Of a stretch of DNA of 64,000 nucleotides, positions 29,492-37,251 are shown piece by piece. This stretch comes from Streptomyces sp. CGMCC 4.7035. Its GTDB lineage: Bacteria; Actinomycetota; Actinomycetes; Streptomycetales; Streptomycetaceae. Numbering within the stretch: the stretch's first letter is position 1; each line of letters starts with the position of its first letter. The notes beneath the pieces are model-generated. The model was not told where the DNA came from and did not search any database. It was given only the letters and a program-made list of their open reading frames with translations. Made by a program: the position numbers and the translations under genes. The stretch covers positions 2,232,001 through 2,296,000 of the forward strand of contig NZ_CP134053.1 in NCBI RefSeq assembly GCF_031583065.1, given 5' to 3'.

Positions 29492-30181
29492 TCAGGCGCG
29501 GGTCGCCCAGACGTAGCGATGTTCTGGGCGGCCCGCGTCGCCGTATTTGAGGGTCAGTGTGGCCCGTCCCGTGCGCTCCAGGAGCTTCAGATAACGCTGG
29601 GCGGTCTGGCGGCTCAGCCCGGTCTGTTCGGCGATCTCCTGCGCGGACAGCGGCCCCTCGGCGCTCACCAGGGCACGGCGTACCAAGTCCGCCGTGCTGG
29701 GGGAGTGCCCTTTCGGCAGCCCCGGCTCCGAACCCGCCGACAGGGCCCCGAAGATCCGGTCGACCTCCGCCTGCTCGGCCTCGCCGCCGCCGTCGAGGGT
29801 GCGGCGCAGTTCGGCGTACGCCTCCAGCTTGGCGCGCAGGCCCGCGAAGTTGAACGGCTTGACCAGGTACTGGAGTGCGCCGTGCCGCATCGCCGCCTGC
29901 ACGGTCTGGACGTCACGGGCCGCGCTCACCATGATCACATCGGTCTGGTGACCGCGCCGGCGCATCTCCTGGACGACCGCGAGCCCCGTGTCGTCGGGCA
30001 GGTAGTGGTCCATCAGCACCAGGTCCAGATGGGGCAGCGTCTCCATCTGGCGCAGCGCGTCGGCCGCGTTGTGCGCCTCGCCGGCCACGCGGAAGCCGGC
30101 GACCTTCTCCACGTAGGCGGCGTTGACCCGCGCGACCCGGGTGTCGTCGTCCACGACCAGTACTTCGATCGGCCGGGTCAT
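29492..30181 (-). CDS. CitB/DcuR-type response regulator, kinase-paired
   Basis: 229 residues. Receiver with DDD at 11-13, phosphorylatable Asp58 (VLMDHYLPD) and KPF; helix-turn-helix EIAEQTGLSRQTAQRYLKLL; end KYGDAGRPEHRYVWA. It is closely related to the regulator at 25785-26477. Its ATG at 30181 overlaps the stop of the kinase gene (30178), so the pair is coupled. It sits just after the importer operon in convergent orientation, which suggests the importer or the ActP symporter as target. Confidence 0.9.
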   Translation of the reverse strand: MTRPIEVLVVDDDTRVARVNAAYVEKVAGFRVAGEAHNAADALRQMETLPHLDLVLMDHYLPDDTGLAVVQEMRRRGHQTDVIMVSAARDVQTVQAAMRHGALQYLVKPFNFAGLRAKLEAYAELRRTLDGGGEAEQAEVDRIFGALSAGSEPGLPKGHSPSTADLVRRALVSAEGPLSAQEIAEQTGLSRQTAQRYLKLLERTGRATLTLKYGDAGRPEHRYVWATRA

Positions 30182-31956
30182 CGCGGCTCCTCCTGAGAGA
30201 TCGGCTCCTGAGAGATCGGCAGAGGTGTTTCCCGGGGCCGTGCCTCGTATGCGGGTGTGTCCCGTGAGAGTGCCGCCCCGGCGGGTGTCTCCCGTACCGG
30301 GACAAGGCCCTGGCCGGTCGCAGGGGTCGGCTCCGATGTCAGGTCGGGCTCCGCCAGCGCCTCAGGCAGTACCACGGTGAACTCCGCGCCGCCGCCCTCC
30401 GCCTCGCCCACACGGGCGCTGCCCCCTTGGCGTTCGGCGAGACGACGCACCAAGGAGAGACCGATCCCGCGCTTGCCGTGGGCCGGGGGCTGCTTGGTGG
30501 ACCATCCGTCCGTGAAGATCAGCTCCCGCCGTTCGGTGGGGATTCCGGGCCCCGTGTCGCGCACCCTGAGGACCGCCGTACGCCCCTCGGCGCGCAATTC
30601 GACCTCCACGCGCGCGTGCGGCGTGCCCGCGACGGCGTCGAGGGCGTTGTCGACCAGGTTGCCGACGATCGTGACCAGGCCCCTGGGGTCGATCAACCGG
30701 TCCGGCAGCAACGTCCGGTCCGCGATCCACAGCGCGACACCGCGCTCGGCGGCGACCGTGGCCTTGCCCACCAACAGGGCCGCCAGCAGCGGGTCGTGGA
30801 TCTTCTCGGTGACCTGTTCCGCGGTGGCGCGATGGTCACCGACCACCTCGCCGACGAACTCCACGGCGTCGTCGTACATCTCCAGTTCGAGCAGCCCCAG
30901 GAGGGTGTGCATACGGTTGGCGTGCTCGTGGTCCTGCGCGCGCAGCGCGTCGATCAGGCCGCGCGTCGAGTCGAGTTCCCGGCCGAGCTGTTCCAGCTCC
31001 GTGCGGTCGCGCAGGGTGGCGACGGCGCCGCCGTCGTCGGTGGGCATGCGGTTGGCGACCAGGACGCGGTGACCGCGCACGGTGAGCAGATCCGTGCCCG
31101 TGACGCGGCCGGCGAGCACATCGGTCGTACGTCCCTCGCCGAGCGCCTCGTCGAGGGACCGGCCGACGGCCTCGTCACCGACGCCCAGCAGTCGTTGCGC
31201 CTCGTCGTTGAGGAGGCGTATCCGGCCCCCTCGGTCCAGGGCGACGACGCCCTCCCTGATGCCGTGCAGCATCGCCTCGCGCTCGGCGAGCAGCGCCGCG
31301 ATGTCGGAGAAGGCGAGGTCGCGGGTCTGCCGCTGGACCCTGCGGGAGATCAGATACGCGGCCAGCGCGCCGATCGCGAGGGCCGCGCCGGCGTACGCGA
31401 ACAGCCCCGGTATCGCGTGGATCAGACGAGCCCGCACGCTGTTGTACTCGATGCCCACGGAGACCGCGCCGATGATCCTTCCGTGTGCGTCCCGCAGCGG
31501 CACTTTGCCCCGGGCCGAGCGGCCCAGGGTGCCGCTGTCGATCTCCATGACCTCCTGGCCGGCCAGGGCATCGCTCGGGTCGGTGGAGACGACCTTGCCG
31601 ACCTGTGTGGGGTCCCGGTGCGACCAGCGCACCCACTTCGTGTTCATCACCACGACGTACTCGGCGTTGCTGGCCTTGCGGATGCGCTCCGCCTCCGCCT
31701 GCACGGGTCCGTCGGGAGACGGGCGTGTGGACTGCAGGTCCTTGGCGATCTGCGGCTGTGCGGCCGTGGTCTGCGCGATCGCGAGGGCCCGGCGCATCGC
31801 CTGGTCGTCCAGCAGGTGGCTGAGCGGCGCCAGGAACAGTCCGGTGGCGAGCACGGCGACGCCCGCGGCGATCGCCACCTGCATCAGCAAGAGCTGCGAG
31901 AACATCCGCCGCGGCAGGCCGAGGCGCAGTCGTCTTGCAGGGGGAGAGGGGCTCAT
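30178..31956 (-). CDS. CitA/DcuS-type sensor histidine kinase
   Basis: 592 residues. Membrane helix 20-44, an extracytoplasmic PAS-like sensor domain (~45-190) of the single-Cache type, a second helix (LFAYAGAALAIGALAAYLIS), a cytoplasmic PAS domain (HGIREGVVALDRGGRIRLLN), and a kinase core with the family histidine motif RAQDHEHANRMHTLLGLLEL. The ATPase has NLVDNALDAV, DTGPGIP and GIGLSLVRR. CitA/DcuS kinases bind carboxylates such as citrate or C4-dicarboxylates. A Pro/Glu-rich tail with repeated ISQEPISQEEP closes the protein. ATG 31956 (MSPSPPARRL) was chosen; longer reading runs into a hexamer repeat. Confidence 0.88.
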   Translation of the reverse strand: MSPSPPARRLRLGLPRRMFSQLLLMQVAIAAGVAVLATGLFLAPLSHLLDDQAMRRALAIAQTTAAQPQIAKDLQSTRPSPDGPVQAEAERIRKASNAEYVVVMNTKWVRWSHRDPTQVGKVVSTDPSDALAGQEVMEIDSGTLGRSARGKVPLRDAHGRIIGAVSVGIEYNSVRARLIHAIPGLFAYAGAALAIGALAAYLISRRVQRQTRDLAFSDIAALLAEREAMLHGIREGVVALDRGGRIRLLNDEAQRLLGVGDEAVGRSLDEALGEGRTTDVLAGRVTGTDLLTVRGHRVLVANRMPTDDGGAVATLRDRTELEQLGRELDSTRGLIDALRAQDHEHANRMHTLLGLLELEMYDDAVEFVGEVVGDHRATAEQVTEKIHDPLLAALLVGKATVAAERGVALWIADRTLLPDRLIDPRGLVTIVGNLVDNALDAVAGTPHARVEVELRAEGRTAVLRVRDTGPGIPTERRELIFTDGWSTKQPPAHGKRGIGLSLVRRLAERQGGSARVGEAEGGGAEFTVVLPEALAEPDLTSEPTPATGQGLVPVRETPAGAALSRDTPAYEARPRETPLPISQEPISQEEPR

Positions 31957-32077
31957 GCGTACGACGGTACGGGGGCGGGTGCGCCCTGCCGTAGGGAGTG
32001 TGGCGTGGATCTCTTGTGGGGCGCCGGTGAGGCCTGTGCCCGTGTGTGTACCCGTGCCCCTACCTGTACTCGTTCCT

Positions 32078-32110
<33 letters not shown>

Positions 32111-32151
32111 CCAGTGACAGTGTCTCTGGTCATCCCGGCACGGGCCCTGCC

Positions 32152-33102
32152 TCAGCAGCGCACGGGGCCGGCGGCGTCCGCGAGGTGCAGTTCCTGTACG
32201 GCCACCACGTCCATCCGCGCCGGCGAACCCAGTGCCGAGCCGCAGCTCTCCGGGCGGGGCGGCAGGGAGGCGCCCTGCGCCACGACGACGCGCCACAGAC
32301 GGCCGTCGACGTGGCCCACGACGACCTCCCAGCGGGGCGCGGCGCCGTCCGTGCGGACGACGGTCAGCGCGTCCGCCGCGTATTCGCGGACCGCTGTGCG
32401 CACCGCGAGTTCCGCGGCCTGTGCGGGTCGCTCCCAGGCGGAGCTGCCGCGGCACCCGTCGACCACGATCCGCCCTTCGCGTACCCCCCGGAGGACCTCC
32501 TTGACGTGCGGCGCCTGCGCCCGACCGTAGGCGTATCCGAAGGGCAGGACGAGCAGCGTGGGCGAGAAGCGGTGGCCGCCCAGATGGGTGACCTCCCAGA
32601 CGCCGCCCACTCCGGAGGCGGACAGTTCTGCCGCGAGAGGGCGGCCGAGAAGGGCGCAGCAGCGGTCCCGCTTGCCGTTGGTGCAGACGAGTGCGAGCGG
32701 ATCGCCTGTGTGGGGCCGCCCCTGGAGGACCGAGTCGAAGGTGTGTGAGTCGCCCCTGCCGAGTGCCGCGAAGTCCAGGTCGAGCAACCGTTCCGGCTCG
32801 GAGGTCGTGGCGGAGTGCAGCCATACGTTTCCGGGAACGGTGTGGGCCACGTACACCTGACGTACGGCGGGCGTTCCGCAGTCGGCGTGGCGGCCGGGAC
32901 GGCGGATGAGCGCGATCCGCACACCGGTGCCCTCCGCGGCCGCTTCGAGGGCGCGGCCGAGCGCCGGGTCCAGGTGGCTCGATGTGAGCGCCTTGGCGCC
33001 CCAAGGGCCGGGCTGTTCCAGCAACAGCCATGTCCTCGCGGTCGCCGCGGTCCCCGCGAGGGGCTCGTCGAGGTCCCGGGACGCGGTCGTGCACGTACTC
33101 AC
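32152..33102 (-). CDS. Sucrase/ferredoxin-like (thioredoxin-fold) protein
   Basis: 316 residues. It shows the Suc_Fer-like pattern: TWLLLEQPGPWGAKAL near the start, then ALVCTNGKRDRCCALLGRP with clustered cysteines as in thioredoxin-like [2Fe-2S] ferredoxins, and WEVTHLGGHRFSPTLLVLPF. Biochemical role is not firmly known. An iron-box-like operator directly precedes the GTG start at 33102, so iron-dependent repression, and perhaps a role in iron or siderophore reduction, is inferred. An ATG-free GTG start fits the family N-terminus. Confidence 0.82.
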   Translation of the reverse strand: MSTCTTASRDLDEPLAGTAATARTWLLLEQPGPWGAKALTSSHLDPALGRALEAAAEGTGVRIALIRRPGRHADCGTPAVRQVYVAHTVPGNVWLHSATTSEPERLLDLDFAALGRGDSHTFDSVLQGRPHTGDPLALVCTNGKRDRCCALLGRPLAAELSASGVGGVWEVTHLGGHRFSPTLLVLPFGYAYGRAQAPHVKEVLRGVREGRIVVDGCRGSSAWERPAQAAELAVRTAVREYAADALTVVRTDGAAPRWEVVVGHVDGRLWRVVVAQGASLPPRPESCGSALGSPARMDVVAVQELHLADAAGPVRC

Positions 33103-33121
33103 AGAGGTGAGCCTAACCTGA
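33103..33121 (-). promoter_or_regulatory. Iron box (DmdR/IdeR-type operator)
   Basis: Minus-strand sequence TCAGGTTAGGCTCACCTCT matches the 19-bp DtxR/IdeR-family consensus TTAGGTTAGGCTAACCTAA at 15 positions, including the core AGGTTAGGCT and ACCT. It ends one base before the GTG of the sucrase/ferredoxin-like gene. Under iron the DmdR repressor would block expression. Confidence 0.75.
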
Positions 33122-33277
33122 CTTCGCCGACGATGACTTCCAGTCGTGCAACCGGGGGCGCATTCGGGGCGCGTCGAGCGTGCGGCGGGAGCGCTCGGGG
33201 CACGCCGGGGAGCAGTTCGCGGGCGGCCGCGCGCCCGGCTCACTCGGTGCGAGGCGGTGGACGTCGGCGCACGGGAC

Positions 33278-34534
33278 TCACTCGGGGAGCGGCTGAGGCG
33301 GACGCGCCCCCACGTAGTGCCCACTCGGGCGCATGCGCAGCGGGCGCTCTTCGTACTCCTCCAGGGTGTGGGCGATCCAGCCCGCCGTGCGTGCGACGGC
33401 GAAGACGGTCTCGCCCGCCGTGGCGTCCATGCCGGATCCGACCGTGAGGACGGCGAGGGCCAGGTCGACATTGGCGTGCAGGGACGTGTGGCGGGCCGTC
33501 GTGGCCACGATGTCCCGCGCCGCTGCCAGGGCCGGTGCCGCGGCCGGTACGTCCTCCAGAAGTGCGAACAGGGCACGCGCGCGTGGGTCCTCGCCGGGAT
33601 ACAACCGATGTCCGAGCCCCGGGATCCGGCGTCCGGCCCGCAGTTCGTCGGCGACCACGGGGGCGGCGGTGCCCCGGTCCAGGACGTCGAGCAGCATCCG
33701 GTGCGCGAGACCGCTGGCCGCGCCGTGCAAGGGGCCCTCCAGGACGCCGAGCCCGGCCGAGACGGCGGCGTACGCGTGCGCGCGGGCGGATGCGGCGACG
33801 CGGACCGCGAGGGTCGAGGCGGCCAGGTCGTGATCGACGAGCAGTCCGAGCGCCGTGTCCAGTGCGCGCAGTGACGCGTCGTCGGGCAGGCGACCGGTGA
33901 GTCGCCCCCACAGGCGCCGTGCCAGCGGGCCCTCGTCGCGGTGGTCGTGTCGCAGCGGCGGGAGGGCGGCGACGAGGGTGGGGATGAGGGTGCGGGCCGT
34001 GCCGAGGACCGCGTCCGGCGACAGGTCGAAGCGGAGCGGGTCCGCGATGGCCGCCGCGATCGCTGCCACCCGCAGCCGGTCGGTGGGGCCGCTGTGCTCG
34101 GGCAGCGCGTTCACGGCTCGTCGGGCGACGGTGACGGAGGAGTCCGGGGCGGTGAAGGTGATGCCGGGCCGCATTCGGCCGGTCCACAGCCACTCGGCGA
34201 TTTCCTCGTAGGAGTGGAGCGCGGCCAGGTCGGTCGCGTCGACCCCGCGGAAGTAGTACCGGTCCTTGTCGATCAAGGTGATGCTCGTACGGACCGAGAG
34301 CTCGCCCCCCGCGGGCGAAGTCCCGCTCGGCTCACGCCTGTTGCGCCGGGCGAGCGCGGCCACTTCCTTGGCGTCGAAGGTGCTGCCGCGGCCGCCCGGC
34401 TCGCGCCGGCTGCTGAGCTGGCCGCGGCTGACGTACGCATAGACGGTCTCGGGCTTCACCCCGAGCAACTCGGCCGTCTCCTTGGTGGTGAGCCGAGCCC
34501 CGTCGTGGCCGGGAGTCGCTTCTTGATCCCTCAT
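33278..34534 (-). CDS. Citrate synthase-like protein with N-terminal helix-turn-helix domain
   Basis: 418 residues from ATG 34534 (424 from ATG 34552). Residues ~14-60 form an excisionase/MerR-like DNA-binding domain (LTTKETAELLGVKPETVYAY, VSRGQLSSRRE). The rest is citrate synthase: YYFRGVDATDLAALHSYEE, GPLHGAASGLAHRM and GLGHRLYPGEDPR with both catalytic His, and ANVDLALAVL with the catalytic Asp. The enzyme would join oxaloacetate and acyl-CoA, but the fusion suggests an autoregulator that senses metabolites. It is divergent from a second citrate synthase across a palindromic operator. Confidence 0.85.
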   Translation of the reverse strand: MRDQEATPGHDGARLTTKETAELLGVKPETVYAYVSRGQLSSRREPGGRGSTFDAKEVAALARRNRREPSGTSPAGGELSVRTSITLIDKDRYYFRGVDATDLAALHSYEEIAEWLWTGRMRPGITFTAPDSSVTVARRAVNALPEHSGPTDRLRVAAIAAAIADPLRFDLSPDAVLGTARTLIPTLVAALPPLRHDHRDEGPLARRLWGRLTGRLPDDASLRALDTALGLLVDHDLAASTLAVRVAASARAHAYAAVSAGLGVLEGPLHGAASGLAHRMLLDVLDRGTAAPVVADELRAGRRIPGLGHRLYPGEDPRARALFALLEDVPAAAPALAAARDIVATTARHTSLHANVDLALAVLTVGSGMDATAGETVFAVARTAGWIAHTLEEYEERPLRMRPSGHYVGARPPQPLPE

Positions 34535-34561
34535 GCCCGCCACCGTACCCATGGACAAAGT

Positions 34562-34597
34562 ATTGATTCAATCAATGTTGACAAGGATCTAATCAAT
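34562..34597. promoter_or_regulatory. AT-rich palindromic operator between divergent citrate synthase genes
   Basis: ATTGATT-C-AATCAAT (34562-34576) is a perfect 7-bp inverted repeat around one base; further half-sites TTGAC (34578) and TCAAT (34593-34597) follow. The stretch is strikingly AT-rich for this genome. The neighbouring citrate synthase carries a helix-turn-helix domain and is the obvious candidate ligand. Palindrome seen; binding inferred. Confidence 0.6.
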
Positions 34598-34630
34598 CAT
34601 GGACAGTCACATCAATTCCGAGGAGGAAAC

Positions 34631-35797
34631 ATGCCGATCACCAGGGCCGCGTCCACCTCCGTCGACGTCCCGCGAGGACTCGCGGGCGTCGTCGTCACCG
34701 AAACCGCATTGGGTGACGTCAGGGGGCTGGAGGGCTTCTACCACTACCGTCAGTACTCGGCCGTCGAACTCGCGCAGACCCGCTGCTTCGAGGACGTCTG
34801 GTACCTGATGGTTCACGGCGAGCTGCCGGACGCCGGCCGGCGGGCAGCCTTCGCCGCGCGGACCGCGGAGCTGCGGCGCCTGCCCGACGACGTACGGTCC
34901 GTACTCCCCGCGCTGGCAGCGGGAAGCGGCCGTTCCGGCCCGCTTTCGGGCCTCCGTACGGCGCTCTCGCTGCTCGGCGCTTCCAAGGGGTTCCGGCCGG
35001 TTTACGACATCGACGCGGCCCGGCGCCGGGAGGACACGATTGCGATGGCCGCGGCCGTACCCACGCTGTTGACCGCGCTGTACCGGCTGGGTCGCGGGCT
35101 GGAGCCGGTCGAGCCGCGCGAGGACCTGCCGCACGCCGCGAATTATCTGTACATGTTGACGGGTTCGGAACCGGACCCGGAGCGTGCGCGGGCGGTCGAG
35201 CAATACTTGATCTCGACTATTGACCATGGATTCAATGCATCAACATTCACGGCAAGAGTGATCACCTCCACGGGGGCGGACGTGGCGGCGGCCCTGGTGG
35301 GCGCCGTCGGCGCCCTGTCCGGCCCGCTCCACGGCGGCGCGCCGAGCCGTGCCCTGGACACTCTCGACGCCATCGGCACGCCCGACCGGATCGACTCCTG
35401 GATCCGCGAACGCGTCCTCGCGGGCGACCGCATCATGGGCTTCGGTCACCCCGTCTACCGCACGGAGGATCCCCGCTCGCGCATGCTCCGCGGTATCGCC
35501 GAGCGGTTCGGCGGCCCACTGGTCGACTTCGCGATCGAGGTCGAGCACCATGTGGAGGCCATCCTGGCCGAACTGAAGCCGGGCCGTGAGCTGCATACGA
35601 ACGTGGAGTTCTACGCGGGCGTGGTCATGGAACTCTGCGGCCTCCCACGCGAGATGTTCACCCCGACCTTCGCGACGGCCCGGGTGGTCGGCTGGAGCGC
35701 CAACATCCTGGAACAGGCCGAGGACCCGAAGATCATTCGCCCGGTGGCGCGGTATGTGGGGCCGGTACCGCCGGTGGCGGTACCGGCGGTGGCCTGA
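34631..35797 (+). CDS. Citrate synthase (CitA-like, second type)
   Basis: 388 residues; ATG 34631 has AGGAGG just upstream. The motifs are those of citrate synthase: GLEGFYHYRQYSAVELA, HAANYLYMLTG, DHGFNASTFTARV, GPLHGGAPSRAL (catalytic His), GFGHPVYRTEDPRSRM (second catalytic His) and TFATARVVGWSANILEQAED. At the catalytic Asp position it has Glu326 (TNVEFYAG) in place of Asp. A short AT-rich patch with rare codons lies inside the gene at 35201-35258. Probably a citrate or 2-methylcitrate synthase used under particular carbon supply. Confidence 0.88.
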   Translation: MPITRAASTSVDVPRGLAGVVVTETALGDVRGLEGFYHYRQYSAVELAQTRCFEDVWYLMVHGELPDAGRRAAFAARTAELRRLPDDVRSVLPALAAGSGRSGPLSGLRTALSLLGASKGFRPVYDIDAARRREDTIAMAAAVPTLLTALYRLGRGLEPVEPREDLPHAANYLYMLTGSEPDPERARAVEQYLISTIDHGFNASTFTARVITSTGADVAAALVGAVGALSGPLHGGAPSRALDTLDAIGTPDRIDSWIRERVLAGDRIMGFGHPVYRTEDPRSRMLRGIAERFGGPLVDFAIEVEHHVEAILAELKPGRELHTNVEFYAGVVMELCGLPREMFTPTFATARVVGWSANILEQAEDPKIIRPVARYVGPVPPVAVPAVA

Positions 35798-35969
35798 GAC
35801 ATGGCTGAGGTCCGGCACCGGTCTGGTGTCGGACCTCGTGAGTTCAGTGCGAGCGATGACCGGGGTGGTGGGGTTCGGCTCGCCATCCGGAGGTGGTCCT
35901 CAACGGGTTGGCCAAGAGGGGCGACCTCGATGCCGGCGTCAGCAGTGGGTGGCCGACGCGGTAGTGCCG

Positions 35970-36224
35970 CTACATGTCGGGGATGTCACTCTTCGCCCTG
36001 ACCAGGGTGTCTCGGCTGACGATGACGATGCGCTCGTAGTCCGCGCGCGCAGCGTCGGCGGGAAGCTCGCTTTCGAGGACAGCCGTGGCCTCGGTGCCGA
36101 TTACGGCGAAGTTGCCGTCGCTGAGCTCGAAGATGTCCGGACATGTCTCGCCGGACAAACTGCCCCGTTCGCGCGGGGACGCACCGATGCGGCGCACGAT
36201 TTTCAAGGGAACCCCGATCTTCAA
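35970..36224 (-). CDS. Small protein, DUF6879/DUF6082-associated type (uncharacterised)
   Basis: 84 residues beginning MKIGVPLKIVRRIGASPRER and including CPDIFELSDGNFAVIGTEAT and ADYERIVIVSRDTLVRA. Streptomyces has many such 'FELSDGxFAVIG' small proteins, usually beside larger proteins of unknown function or regulators. Function unknown; the resemblance is by memory of the pattern. It is in the same orientation as, and ~95 bp downstream of, the DUF6082 gene. Nothing is recognisable in 35798-35969. Confidence 0.65.
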   Translation of the reverse strand: MKIGVPLKIVRRIGASPRERGSLSGETCPDIFELSDGNFAVIGTEATAVLESELPADAARADYERIVIVSRDTLVRAKSDIPDM

Positions 36225-36320
36225 GTTTCAGGTTGAACGCGGGACAGGGTAGCCCACTGCCAATGGCACAACAGTTCGTAGTTAGGCCAACTGGCCGCCA
36301 ATGATGGTGCGTTGGGTGTG

Positions 36321-36881
36321 TCAGCGCTGGTCTCCGTCGGTCGGAGGTTCACCCACGACCCACCACTCCTCGGTGTCCGCTTCGTCCAGATCACGGATGA
36401 GCGCGTCCATCATCCGGCCCACCCGGGCCTCCACGGATTCGGACTTGAGGCTGGCGCGATGGTGCCGCGTGGCGTCCCAGTACTCGCGAAAGATCGCGTT
36501 CTGGCAGATCACCCGAAGATGGCCATGGAGTTCCTCCAGGTTGACCACGCCGACGCGGTACGCGAGGAGGGCGTGGGTGTACATCGCGTTGGCGAAGAGG
36601 TACTGCCTGCGCCGGGTGGGGTGCACTTCCTCGATCGTGCTCATGACCGCGGCCAGGTCGGGGTCGCTCAGCGCCTTGTCCAGCAGGTAGGACTGCAGGC
36701 GCTGTTGCTCGGCAAGCCGTGCTTCCTGGCGGCCGTTCTGCTCCATGTGCTCGATCCGGAGGCGCAGTTCCTCGTATCGTCGCTGCTGGGCGGCCACGGC
36801 GATCACCACGCCGACCACGAATGCGAGCCCCGCCGTCGTGGCGGCACCCGACCCACGTATCCCCAGTTTCCGTGTGACCAT
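36321..36881 (-). CDS. DUF6082 membrane-anchored protein
   Basis: 186 residues. One membrane helix (about 12-31, AATTAGLAFVVGVVIAVAAQ), then a charged coiled-coil-like stretch RRYEELRLRIEHMEQNGRQE, and a helical domain with RRRQYLFANAMYTHALLAYR, VNLEELHGHLRVICQNAIFR and EYWDATRHHRASL, the DUF6082 pattern. Function unknown. It is likely a membrane-tethered partner of the small protein encoded next to it. ATG 36881 places the helix at the N-terminus. Confidence 0.75.
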   Translation of the reverse strand: MVTRKLGIRGSGAATTAGLAFVVGVVIAVAAQQRRYEELRLRIEHMEQNGRQEARLAEQQRLQSYLLDKALSDPDLAAVMSTIEEVHPTRRRQYLFANAMYTHALLAYRVGVVNLEELHGHLRVICQNAIFREYWDATRHHRASLKSESVEARVGRMMDALIRDLDEADTEEWWVVGEPPTDGDQR

Positions 36882-37251
36882 GTCAACCCCCGAATCAGGC
36901 GACCCTCCGCCGGTCGTCGGGTGCGGGTCGACAGGTGGGGACCGGCGAGCGATGGGCGGCGCGCTTGCCCTCTCCCAGGGTGCCGAGCGGCTCTGATCGG
37001 CGGGGAGGCGGAGAGGAGGCGCACGGAGGACAGTGCGGGTCGTGCTTCCCGGCGCCATGCCCGACGTGTGCCCCGCGAGCGCCGCTAACAATCGTTCACT
37101 TCGCGGGCTTTCCACCCGCTCGTATCCTGGGTCGGCATTCAATCCTCGTACGGGAGCCGACCCGATCCGGCGAGCGCCGGTCCATGAGCCGTCCTCGTAC
37201 GCCCGCCGGTACACGATCCGGCGCACGCATCGATGTGAGAAGGGGCGCACG
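36882..37251. other. Gap between DUF6082 and CobW genes
   Basis: A 370-bp divergent intergenic stretch. I see the start of DUF6082 transcription and a locally AT-richer patch near 37085-37105 (GCTAACAATCGTTCACTTC) that may belong to the GTPase promoter. No gene or clear operator. Confidence 0.4.

Noticed and set aside
37085..37105. Zur-type operator upstream of the CobW GTPase gene
   Set aside because: GCTAACAATCGTTCAC has only AAC-AATC-GTT symmetry and matches the Streptomyces Zur box poorly; zinc control is plausible for the family but not supported by this site.
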